Below, piece by piece: positions 46,436 to 54,788 of a stretch of 64,000 nt of DNA (its first letter is position 1; the number at the start of each line of letters is the position of its first letter). Below the pieces are notes generated by a model, which saw nothing but the letters and a program-made list of their open reading frames with translations, ran no database searches and had not been told where the DNA came from. The position numbers and the translations under genes were made by a program. The stretch covers positions 1,116,001 through 1,180,000 of the forward strand of contig NZ_JAOQNK010000001.1 in the NCBI RefSeq assembly GCF_025961315.1. Direction: 5' to 3'. This DNA comes from Sphingobacterium kitahiroshimense (GTDB lineage: Bacteria > Bacteroidota > Bacteroidia > Sphingobacteriales > Sphingobacteriaceae).

Positions 46436-49094
46436 AAGATTCTTATTTTATTATACCCGTATTTTCCTTACGTTAGTCTTATTAGGAGTATACATTGTTA
46501 TTTTCGCACAAACGAAAATAACAGGTACTATTGTAAATAAAAGCGGTAAAGCTGTTTCACAAGCAAATATTCAGGTGATCCAACCTTCAGATAGCTCGGT
46601 TTTAGCGTATAGTTTTAGTGATAATAATGGTTTTTTTAGTCTTGAGTTCCAAAATCAATCTAAATCAATCAATTTAGCGTTTAGTCATCTAACTGATGGT
46701 AGAGCCGCAAAAAAAATTCAAAATATAAATCAACATATCTCTATTCAATTAGATGGTCGCATTATTGAAATACCAGAAGTGTCTATTGAAAAACCTGCTA
46801 TAAAAATTGTAGGTGATACTCTAGTATACTTAATAAATAATTTTGCCAACAATCAAGATCGCACAATTGGAGATGTATTAAAAAAAATACCTGGCGTTGA
46901 GGTTGATCCAAATGGAACAATAAAATACAATGGTCAATATATCAACAAATTTTATGTCGAAGGTAAAGACTTAATGGAATTGAGATATGGAACCATTACC
47001 AATGCTTTATCAAATCGTGATGTTGAATCTGTTGAAATTCTCCAAAACCATCAACCAATTAAGATGTTGGAAGGAAAAATCCCTTCTCATCAAGCTGCAT
47101 TTAATATTAGACTAAAAAAAAATGTATCCTTATCTGGAAGAGCAGGTATCGGCGCGGGAGCATCCCCCTTATTGTGGAATGTTAATATAACACCGATGTT
47201 GTTCACTAAGGATATTCAAGCTCTTATAGATCTAAAAAGTAACAATACTGGGGAAGATATTCTAGCTTCCTATGATGTTACGAATGTCAGTATGAGTGGT
47301 ATTAGTGAAAACTTAAAACCAATTGCATTTACAAACTTTTTAAAAACCAATACACTCTCGCTGCCTCCATTAAAATCTTCTATTTATTTAGATAATAAAT
47401 CAAATGTTTTTTCCTCAAATATATTAAAACCACTCAACAGTGATTGGGAAATAAAATGGAATATTGATACCTGGCAGAATAATATCCGGACACAGGGTAA
47501 CGAAAATACTACAATTCTATTAAAGAATAATGAAAAGGAGGAAATTTTAACTTACGAAGAAAGTGTCAATAATAACATAAAGGACAAAAACCTGAAAGGA
47601 ACATTTTTTATTCAACAAAATGGGAAGAATAATTATTTGAAAAACAATTTCACTTTCCAATACAATCGCAAATTAACTGATAACAACACAGATCTGAATT
47701 CAAATAGAATAGCACAAAATATAACAACACCAAGTGTCGGCTTTCAAAATATTCTGACAGGTACTACGGTAATTGGTAAAAACAAGATTCACCAGATTAA
47801 TTATAAATCCAATATCAAATATCAGCATAGTGAATATAATTACTTGTTGAAATCAAAAAACATATACCTAATTCCTGAATTAGATGTCCAAACCCAAGAC
47901 ACGCTAAAACAGTCTCTAGATACGAAAGACCTAGAAACATTTCATAGCCTATCAATGCAATTTTTTAAAGGAAAATGGATTTTCTCACCAGCCTTAGATT
48001 TAAAAACTGTTCATAATGATTTGTTATCTAATTTATATGTCTTGAATGAATCTCTAAGTTCGAATCAAACTGCAATCAATCGCATTATACAAACCGGAAG
48101 TATGATCATCAGCAGAAATACGGATCGGTTTAAAATAAAAATCGACTTACCATTTAACTTGCAGTACTATAACATCAAAACATTAGAGTATCAGAACAAA
48201 GGAAATAATTTATTTTTCGAACCTCATATTCGCACAAACTTAAAACTTCCAAACTTTTGGGAGTGGCAAATGTCAAGCGGAATAAATCGAACGTTTGGAA
48301 ATGTTAATCAAATTTACAATAATCCTATTTTGAATGCATTGAATGTGACTAAAATGCCGATAGATCTGTCCCGTCAGAAAGAGTTTCAAATTGAAAATCA
48401 ATGGAAATATAATAATCCACTTAATAGTATAGCGAGTTATATCACTTTGAATTATACAAATACACAGAAAGATTATATTTATTCGGAAACTATTTTAGAT
48501 AACGGACAAAGATCATTCGAGTTGCTACCAATGAAAAACAGAAGAAATTCAATTTCTTTCCTAGGCAATGTGAGCAAATATTATCAAAACATTCGTAGTA
48601 ACATTCAATTTAATACTGGTTATACATTATTAAATACAAACTCTTTAATTCAAAATCAGTTCATTGAAAATAAGGTAAATAACTATGTTGCAAAAGCTAA
48701 AATAACATATAATCAATTGAGCTCGTTAGGTTTTGAATATGAATATTCTTTCACACTAGGAACTTCTAAAAGCATGTTAAATCAGGTTGATTTTAATCAA
48801 CAAAATCACTTTTTAAACTTTTATGTTATCCCTATCGAAAAACATGCATTTCATGTGAATCTTGATTATTACATCTTTAATTATCAAGATAATCAAAATA
48901 GTTATCCATTTCTAAACCTTCTGTATCGTTTTTCTATAGAAAAAAAGAAAATTGACTTTGAAATTAAGTGGAATAATATCATAAATAATCGAGATTTTAC
49001 AAGACTATATTTTGATCAAGCACAAATAATCAAGTCTAGCTACCAGTTAAGACCTTCACAACTATTGTTTTCAATTAAATTTAATTTTAGATAA
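46425..49094 (+). CDS. TonB-dependent-receptor-like outer-membrane protein
   Basis: 889 residues from a TTG within the GLPGLI stop region (translational coupling). Signal segment (FLTLVLLGVYIVIFAQ), a carboxypeptidase-regulatory-like beta domain at about 30-105 (ITGTIVNKSGKAVSQANIQV), a plug domain (IGDVLKKIPGVEVDPNGTIK, FYVEGKDLMELRYG, SVEILQNHQPI) and a long beta-barrel ending LLFSIKFNFR with the terminal aromatic expected by the Bam complex. No TonB box is obvious. Likely binds or transports a ligand together with the GLPGLI protein. Confidence 0.87.
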   Translation: MSLKRFLFYYTRIFLTLVLLGVYIVIFAQTKITGTIVNKSGKAVSQANIQVIQPSDSSVLAYSFSDNNGFFSLEFQNQSKSINLAFSHLTDGRAAKKIQNINQHISIQLDGRIIEIPEVSIEKPAIKIVGDTLVYLINNFANNQDRTIGDVLKKIPGVEVDPNGTIKYNGQYINKFYVEGKDLMELRYGTITNALSNRDVESVEILQNHQPIKMLEGKIPSHQAAFNIRLKKNVSLSGRAGIGAGASPLLWNVNITPMLFTKDIQALIDLKSNNTGEDILASYDVTNVSMSGISENLKPIAFTNFLKTNTLSLPPLKSSIYLDNKSNVFSSNILKPLNSDWEIKWNIDTWQNNIRTQGNENTTILLKNNEKEEILTYEESVNNNIKDKNLKGTFFIQQNGKNNYLKNNFTFQYNRKLTDNNTDLNSNRIAQNITTPSVGFQNILTGTTVIGKNKIHQINYKSNIKYQHSEYNYLLKSKNIYLIPELDVQTQDTLKQSLDTKDLETFHSLSMQFFKGKWIFSPALDLKTVHNDLLSNLYVLNESLSSNQTAINRIIQTGSMIISRNTDRFKIKIDLPFNLQYYNIKTLEYQNKGNNLFFEPHIRTNLKLPNFWEWQMSSGINRTFGNVNQIYNNPILNALNVTKMPIDLSRQKEFQIENQWKYNNPLNSIASYITLNYTNTQKDYIYSETILDNGQRSFELLPMKNRRNSISFLGNVSKYYQNIRSNIQFNTGYTLLNTNSLIQNQFIENKVNNYVAKAKITYNQLSSLGFEYEYSFTLGTSKSMLNQVDFNQQNHFLNFYVIPIEKHAFHVNLDYYIFNYQDNQNSYPFLNLLYRFSIEKKKIDFEIKWNNIINNRDFTRLYFDQAQIIKSSYQLRPSQLLFSIKFNFR

Positions 49095-49200
49095 TTATAA
49101 GTTCTAAAATATCCTCAATAACCATTTGGGCTATTCGATCTTTAATAGTCGGTACCCCATGGGAGTTCGTTTTCCGTTGCTTTGTGCAATATCAACCCCG
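49095..49200 (-). pseudogene. Group II intron reverse transcriptase/maturase remnant
   Basis: Minus strand reads NGKRTPMG and, after a one-base shift, VPTIKDRIAQMVIEDILE, matching the LtrA block GKKRPLGIPTxxDRxxQ. Only this finger-region fragment survives. 49201-49308 is noncoding debris up to YbjQ copy 9. Confidence 0.7.
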
Positions 49201-49308
49201 CAAAACTGCAGATGGAAAGTAACTCTCTAATGATAAACAACTTACCACAGCCTGTCTAGATTCTTGGTCAGGTCTTGATCATAATCTTCTATTGTTTGCT
49301 TATCAATA

Positions 49309-49385
49309 CCGTCTGTTGCTGATATGGGATCAAAATAACGCAGGACTTCTCTCCCCTCGATGGTATTGGTACTGGTAACGATCAT
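49309..49385 (-). pseudogene. YbjQ/zinc-ribbon gene, minimal 5' fragment (copy 9)
   Basis: Start codon and about 24 codons (IVTSTNTIEGREVLRYFDPI), the shortest retained 5' end. Cut at ATA, then joined to intron-related debris. Confidence 0.8.
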
Positions 49386-49478
49386 GGTGTATGATGAATA
49401 CTGTTTTAAAAGCCCGAAAATAAAGCATCGGTTTGATTAAAAAATACGGGAAGCCATAAGGATGGCATAAAAACATCT

Positions 49479-49504
49479 AAAGCCATTCTTGACAGAATGG
49501 CTTT
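49479..49504. terminator. Module hairpin, copy 9
   Basis: Inner stem AAAGCCATTC with loop TTGACA. Outer stem AAACATCT paired with AGATGTTT, a fourth outer-stem type, perfectly complementary. Only the TTA of the Rpn stop remains beyond it. Confidence 0.75.
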
Positions 49505-49540
49505 AGATGTTTATTTTATATGATCTATTTGATTTATTTT

Positions 49541-49614
49541 ACGTGTTACATTTTTAATCTTTTTATAACACGTAATTACCACGTGTTACATTTTTAATCT
49601 TTTTATAACACGTA
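49541..49614. repeat. Two direct 34-bp repeats, each a hairpin
   Basis: The units at 49541-49574 and 49581-49614 are identical, begin ACGTGTTACATTTTTAATC and end TTATAACACGTA; the two ends of each unit pair (ACGTGTTA with TAACACGT). They lie just after the Fic gene on its strand and could serve as tandem terminators. Confidence 0.75.
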
Positions 49615-49626
49615 AAACACAAAATG

Positions 49627-50726
49627 CTATTCATATATCAATTTATGAAGATGAGCTGCTTTGTTTAAAAAATCATATAGCTCTATATTTATATAAAAAT
49701 TTTCTTTTCCAATTTTCTGTAAATAAACCAATTTGAGCGCTACCAATTGATCCAAATAACGAGAAGCCGTCTGACGGGAAATACCGAGATCCTCAACAAA
49801 AAACTCAATTTTAGTATAAGGATGCTTAAATAAGTTATTTATTAAATCTTGAGAATAAATTTTCGGGAGCTCACTTCGAATTTTATTTTTATAAAACTGC
49901 ATTATTTCTTTGATTCCTTTAACAATTTCAATTGTTTGCACGGAGGTCTTTTCAACAGCATCTAACATAAACATAATCCACTTTTCCCATTCACCAGAGT
50001 CTCTTGTATATTGCAATAACTCATAGTATTGAGCCTTGTTCTGATTTATATATCTACTTAAATATAAAATAGGTAGACTTAAAAGATTTTCCTTAACCAA
50101 ATATAGAATATTTATTATACGACCTGTCCGACCATTACCATCATAAAATGGATGAATGCTTTCGAACTGATGATGAATAATAGCCATTTTCACCAATGCA
50201 TCTAAATCTGATTGTTCATCATTATTGATAAACTTCTCAAGGTTGGACATTAAATCTTCAATTTCAATAAAAGTCTGAGGTGGGGTATAAATGACTTCAT
50301 CAGTTTGATCGTTTTTTAAAGAGGTGCCGGTAGTTTCCTAAAACCAGATCTCGTTTCCTCCAATATAGCTTGAATGGCAATAATATTATTAGAAGTTATT
50401 AACCCTTTATTAATAACTAATTCGTAACCACTTTTTAAAGCTGTCGCATAATTAAAAACTTCTTTAGCTGCATGACTAGCAAAATTATCAGTAATTGCGT
50501 CACTGCTAAAAAGTTCATCTTGCGTAGTTATAATGTTTTCAATGGCAGAACTATCTTTTGCTTCTTGTAACGCGAGTGTATTAATAATAATTTGTTGATT
50601 AGGAATGGTCTCGGAGACTCCATTCAGTTCTGCTAAAGCTTTATGAGCAGAAACTAATTTTTTTAAAACTATTTTTGTTTCGAGATCTACACTTAACGGT
50701 AAATTTGGGATAGTATAATTACTCAT
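49627..50726 (-). pseudogene. Fic-family protein (AMPylator-like), frameshifted
   Basis: The N-terminal frame (50316-50726) has the inhibitory helix motif S59-x3-E63-N64 in KDSSAIENI and runs to SGFRKLPAPL; one lost G in CCGGGCACC shifts the frame, which then continues GTSLKNDQTDEVIYTPPQTF. The second frame carries the active site HPFYDGNGRTGR with catalytic His, and a C-terminal winged-helix part (LGISRQTASRYLDQL). Repaired length is about 365 residues, usual for class II Fic proteins. Could be a recent inactivation or a sequencing error. Confidence 0.9.
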
Positions 50727-50943
50727 TACGTATTAATTAATAAAAGTCTTAAATATAGTTCTGTATCAAAAAATAAATTTAATACACGACGAGTACAACA
50801 ACATCATAGTTAGCTATATTACAATCGTATAGAATACTCCTTAAAGCCATCAGTTAACACAAACTTAGTAAATATTTACGACACCATAATATCCAATAGA
50901 TAGATACTGGATCCTTTACTTTATTAATAATAAGATGCTTTTA

Positions 50944-51141
50944 TGTAGTTTTTACAGTTTGTTTTCATAATTGCGGGAGCGCCCACCGAAGAATCCCGAA
51001 GGGATCTGCGAAGCAAACAAGACTAAGCTCGCTCCGGATTGCACTCAAAGCATTGGCTCCAATAACAGCTGTTGCTGAAATGGGATCAAAATAACGCAGG
51101 ACTTCTCTCCCCTTAATGGTATTGGTACTGGTAACGATCAT
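50944..51141 (-). pseudogene. YbjQ/zinc-ribbon gene, 5' fragment (copy 10)
   Basis: About 65 codons (TSTNTIKGREVLRYFD to FFGGRSRNYENKL) with damage after SEI (a frameshift and the ASQIPSG segment). Cut near the KLQ codons. Confidence 0.82.
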
Positions 51142-51233
51142 GGTGTATGATGAATACTGTTTTAAAAGCCCGAAAATAAAGCATCGGTTTGAATAAAAAA
51201 TACGGGAAGCCGTAAGGATGGTATTAAACGCAT

Positions 51234-51259
51234 AAAGCCATTCTTGACAGAATGGCTTT
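51234..51259. terminator. Module hairpin, copy 10
   Basis: Inner stem AAAGCCATTC with loop TTGACA. Outer arms AAACGCAT and ATACGTTT pair with one mismatch. Confidence 0.75.
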
Positions 51260-51287
51260 ATACGTTTATCTATATGATCTATTTAAT

Positions 51288-52271
51288 TTATTTCAGCTTT
51301 TCAATCTCGTCGATGGTAAGACCGGTACCTTTTGCAATATCTGCAATAGGTAAGCCCATCTTTTTAAATTTTAAAGCTGTCTCAATGGCTTTTTTGTGTT
51401 CGCCTTGGGCTTTAGCAATTACAACTGCTTTCTTGGATGCTTGCTTAGCCTCTTTCAATTGTTTTTCTAGTCCTCCCAATTGCTTTTCTAGTCCTCCCAA
51501 TTGCTTTTCTAGTCCTCCCAATTGCTTTTCTAGTCCTTCAACTTGTTCCTGTTGATACATCCGCACTGCTTCGGCATCCCATTTTCGTTTTAAACTAATA
51601 TCATACATAGTTCGTTCCTCCTTTGTCAATTTTGCGTAGCTGGCCAACTGAAAGAATCGTTGAAATACCGCCGATTTCATGATCCGTGGCAAGGTCTTTA
51701 ACGTAGACATATTTTTGAGCATAAAGAATACTTTATCAAGTTCGTCTTCAACCTCAGCTTCGCTTTTAACAAAGTTAATAATTTCTAAATAGATAAACCC
51801 CAAACCCTCGTAAAAAATTTGCCCTGAATCTCTATTACACAGGCAAGTATCATGAAAATAGGTTTTATGATCACCTCCTGGCATATGAAAACCATCCATC
51901 AGGACAATGGTATAAACTTCGGGAATGGCATAGCCCCAGGCTTTACGGTTTCCTTTGGGAGCCGTATCTGAAATAACCTTGCTGGCATAATAAAGCATGC
52001 GTTGCTTTAGATTAGTCTGACTGCTGGTCTGCATCTCAATGATCATCTCTTCGCCTGTACTGATCTGAACTACTAGATCAAAGATAACTTTACCGATCTC
52101 TTCGGTTGCACCGATACGCTCGGTATCTCTATACGTCAGATCAACAATGGTCTTTCGACCACGAAAAATGATGTTAAGAAAGTTGATCAGGTTGACCTTG
52201 TCTCCGAATAACCGCTTGAATCCTTCATCGGTGGTTGGATCAATAAAAACGGGCTGAACGTGATTTTTCAT
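51288..52271 (-). CDS. Rpn-family recombination-promoting nuclease, complete copy 2
   Basis: 327 residues. Start MKNHVQPVFIDPTTDEGFKR; catalytic D65 (VIFDLVVQ) and E79-M-Q81 (EEMIIEMQ); ISDTAPKGNRKAWGYAIPE and MDGFHMPGGDHKTYFHDT follow, as in TIGR01784-type PD-(D/E)XK proteins. Residues 246-272 are four tandem LEKQLGG heptads forming a coiled coil, then the shared tail GLTIDEIEKLK. Downstream are the hairpin and YbjQ copy 10, upstream NTF2 copy 4. The remnant at 17.7 kb is of this subfamily. Confidence 0.92.
   Translation of the reverse strand: MKNHVQPVFIDPTTDEGFKRLFGDKVNLINFLNIIFRGRKTIVDLTYRDTERIGATEEIGKVIFDLVVQISTGEEMIIEMQTSSQTNLKQRMLYYASKVISDTAPKGNRKAWGYAIPEVYTIVLMDGFHMPGGDHKTYFHDTCLCNRDSGQIFYEGLGFIYLEIINFVKSEAEVEDELDKVFFMLKNMSTLKTLPRIMKSAVFQRFFQLASYAKLTKEERTMYDISLKRKWDAEAVRMYQQEQVEGLEKQLGGLEKQLGGLEKQLGGLEKQLKEAKQASKKAVVIAKAQGEHKKAIETALKFKKMGLPIADIAKGTGLTIDEIEKLK
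51472..51540. repeat. 21-bp tandem repeat inside Rpn copy 2
   Basis: CTAGTCCTCCCAATTGCTTTT-type units (shown as 21 bp, in phase with codons) repeat about three and a half times, encoding LEKQLGG heptads. Unit identity suggests recent slippage or expansion. Confidence 0.85.
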
Positions 52272-52280
52272 AATTTTAGC

Positions 52281-52386
52281 TTTTGCTTAAATAATTAATT
52301 ACATAAAGCAAACATCAGAAAAACTAAAATTATTAGCCGGTTATTAAACGTTTGTAGTCGACAGTAGTCGTTTGTTGTCGGCTAGT
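52281..52386 (-). promoter_or_regulatory. Conserved upstream region of Rpn genes (second copy)
   Basis: Nearly identical to 12138-12242, including the ACAAACG direct repeats and the TAGCCG/CGGCTA pair, although the two Rpn catalytic domains differ strongly. Confidence 0.45.
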
Positions 52387-52416
52387 GCAACTTGAATCAG
52401 TCTTTAGAAATACAAC

Positions 52417-52452
52417 AGAAAAAAGAAAAGCCACATCTTACGACATGGCCTT
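52417..52452 (-). terminator. Terminator of NTF2 copy 4
   Basis: GGCCATGTCGTAAGATGTGGC followed by TTTTCTTTTTT on the minus strand; same design as at 12.3 kb with one stem change. Confidence 0.75.
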
Positions 52453-52478
52453 ACCTAAACATATGATTAAACAGTATA

Positions 52479-52928
52479 TTACTTATACGAGTTGATCGAT
52501 TGCGATATTTTCCAGTTACCGCCGTCATTGACTAAAGTCACAAGATCGGTTTTGGTAAAACCTTCAAACTGTTGGGTTACTTTTGCAACCATGAAATCAC
52601 TGGATTGCTCAACAATAGTTGTGCTTGTTTTACAATTTAACTGCTCGCCTTTTTGCTTTTTCAAAAATGAAATTACTTCTGAACGGCTGTTGGTTTTATC
52701 TGTTGTGGCATGTACTTTCTGTTTAAAATCTGAAGTAAACAATTGCTCTACTCCTGCCGACTGCCCTTTTGTCATAACCGCAACGTAATGATCAATGGCC
52801 AAATCTGCTGTAGATAAATTGACCACCGCTTTTTTAGGATTTGATACCTCTGGTTTGCCCGCTGCCATACTGAATGTTGATACGGCGATCAAAGCTGCTG
52901 CTGCGAATGTTTTTGCTAAAGTTTTCAT
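52479..52928 (-). CDS. NTF2-like secreted protein, copy 4
   Basis: 149 residues, the most diverged of the four (TIVEQSSDFMVAKVTQQFEG; ATTDKTNSR). Same signal peptide type and promoter region. Followed by its terminator, the conserved Rpn leader and the complete Rpn copy 2. Confidence 0.8.
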   Translation of the reverse strand: MKTLAKTFAAAALIAVSTFSMAAGKPEVSNPKKAVVNLSTADLAIDHYVAVMTKGQSAGVEQLFTSDFKQKVHATTDKTNSRSEVISFLKKQKGEQLNCKTSTTIVEQSSDFMVAKVTQQFEGFTKTDLVTLVNDGGNWKISQSINSYK

Positions 52929-52972
52929 AATGTTTTTATGTTATATTGTTAGTTTTTTTTTATTTATTGATT

Positions 52973-52980
52973 CAAAAGTA
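52973..52980 (-). promoter_or_regulatory. -7 box upstream of NTF2 copy 4
   Basis: TACTTTTG on the minus strand within the conserved NTF2 leader. Confidence 0.5.
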
Positions 52981-53198
52981 GGGTGTAAATCGCCCCTATC
53001 TTATGGCAATTCGACTAAACCAACTAAAAACTCGGTTAATAGTGGAAATGGCTAGGTGAAGTTGTGTGGATCGGGTAAACTCTTCAGCACAAATACGGAG
53101 CTTGTTTAAATGTTTAAATCAACTCTATAATAAATCACAAAACATGCTTATATTGGGTTACTTGTTGTTATTATACGATACTAATCAAATTAAGACCA

Positions 53199-53723
53199 AT
53201 GAAAATAGATAAAAATATGATTTTAATTTTTAATAAACAGTTTGTTACATTATCACTAATGGCAATTTTTGGATTAACAATTTTATCCTGTAACACAGAT
53301 AATAAGTCTACAAATAATGAGACAATGAACGCAAACGATTTGACTTTGGGACCAGTTGTTCATGACACGCTAAATAATGACCAAATTGAAAAAATAACAA
53401 AAATTCAGATAGCCTTTTCGGAAGTAAATCCAAGCACTTTGGAAGAAACGATATCAAACTTTAAGAGAGACCAAAACCCTGATAATGAAATAGCTATTTG
53501 GCTAGCGATGGCTAGGGCATATGAAAAATTCATGTTAACACATAAAGAAATTGGTCTGGACAAAAAGAAAGAGGTATATCAAGTCATCCTGATGCGTTCA
53601 ATGGAAGATGAGGAAGCGATACTTGCGAAAGCTAATTTAACATTATTGAATAATAAAGAAATAGCTGAAATATTCAGTTATTACAACTTAGAAGCAAAAC
53701 CGATCGCGGTCATACAAAAATAA
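53199..53723 (+). CDS. Lipoprotein of unknown function
   Basis: 174 residues. Lipobox LTILSC with lipidated Cys near residue 31. The rest is helical and acidic (KITKIQIAFSEVNPSTLEET, EIAIWLAMARAYEKFMLTHK). No family recognised. First gene of the 53-62 kb cargo block. Confidence 0.6.
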   Translation: MKIDKNMILIFNKQFVTLSLMAIFGLTILSCNTDNKSTNNETMNANDLTLGPVVHDTLNNDQIEKITKIQIAFSEVNPSTLEETISNFKRDQNPDNEIAIWLAMARAYEKFMLTHKEIGLDKKKEVYQVILMRSMEDEEAILAKANLTLLNNKEIAEIFSYYNLEAKPIAVIQK

Positions 53724-53904
53724 AAAATAGGCAAAAAGAGTTTTCTTTATTAGTGAAACATCTGAAATTTTCAAACCACTGTCATCAATGTAATTTGAAT
53801 AACGTTGCCAATGCTGGACAACGATAATGCATATCTAGCAGAAACAAGGGTGAAAATTACACATGAGCAATTACGTATAAATATATTTTAACTAAATTAA
53901 AGGT

Positions 53905-54639
53905 ATGACGGTTAAAGAACAACTACAATCTCTTAGTGGCAAGAGTTACATTGCTGAAGATGGAGAATCTTATCAAATTGAGTTACTGCCTCCCTATACT
54001 GATGAAGAAATTGAAAACTTAAAAAACCAGCTTCCAAATAATAATTTACCAGAAGAAATATATCAATTACTCTTGTATGCTCGCGGTTTTAAATTTGGAC
54101 CACTTGAGAAGATTACTTTTGATACAGTGAATACCTTTGGTTTTGAAGATTTTTTCCCAAATACAATTCAACTCGCGGGAGACGGATTTGGAAATTTTTG
54201 GATTTTAGATTTAGATGAGAATGGCAAATGGGGCCATGTTTTTTATGTATGCCACGATCCAGCTGTTGTCATAAAACATTCCGAAAATCTAAAAGAATTT
54301 ATTTTGCATATCGACGAATTTGGGGAAAGGGGAAAACAATCACATCTAGATCAGGTGCATGAGAAGTCCGTTTTCGATATATGGGAAAGAAACTACGGGT
54401 TGATACCAAGAGAAGCAATGCTACAATCTCATGATGACGATATAATACAATTTGCTACACTATTTCCTGAAAATTATCTATTTGCGGATTTACAAAACAA
54501 ATCAAATAATTCGGGTTTTGCTTGGGGAAAATTAGGATCGGATGTGTCACATATCAAGAGACATGAGTCGAAATTAATATGGGCATTCGAAAAATTGAAT
54601 AAGAAAAAGGGCTTTTTCGCAAGGCTTTTTAGTAAATAA
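53905..54639 (+). CDS. SUKH (SMI1/KNR4)-family protein
   Basis: 244 residues. Residues about 20-130 match the SMI1/KNR4 fold (YTDEEIENLKNQLPNNNLPE, IYQLLLYARGFKFGP, LAGDGFGNFWILDLDENGKW, VFYVCHDPAVVIKHSENLKE). SUKH proteins are common immunity proteins of polymorphic toxins, but no toxin is next to it. The C-terminal 90 residues are an extension ending in a basic KKKGFFARLFSK helix. Confidence 0.82.
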   Translation: MTVKEQLQSLSGKSYIAEDGESYQIELLPPYTDEEIENLKNQLPNNNLPEEIYQLLLYARGFKFGPLEKITFDTVNTFGFEDFFPNTIQLAGDGFGNFWILDLDENGKWGHVFYVCHDPAVVIKHSENLKEFILHIDEFGERGKQSHLDQVHEKSVFDIWERNYGLIPREAMLQSHDDDIIQFATLFPENYLFADLQNKSNNSGFAWGKLGSDVSHIKRHESKLIWAFEKLNKKKGFFARLFSK

Positions 54640-54788
54640 TGTTGAAAATCCAAAGTAAAAATAACCAAAACAGCGTTGATTACTTCTTGTGCTTTAAATT
54701 TATAAAGTATTTTGTAGTTCCGATTATCAATACTTTTAATCTGAACAGATATACTAATGCGCGATTTAATTCTTAATTTGCTTAGCCA

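Noticed and set aside
5976..51259. Interpretation of the module hairpins as integron attC sites
   Set aside because: No integron integrase, no conserved GTTRRRY core site, and the cargo has its own promoters and mixed orientations.
51472..51540. Possible CRISPR-like short repeat
   Set aside because: The 21-bp units are contiguous without spacers, in phase with codons and encode a coiled coil inside Rpn.
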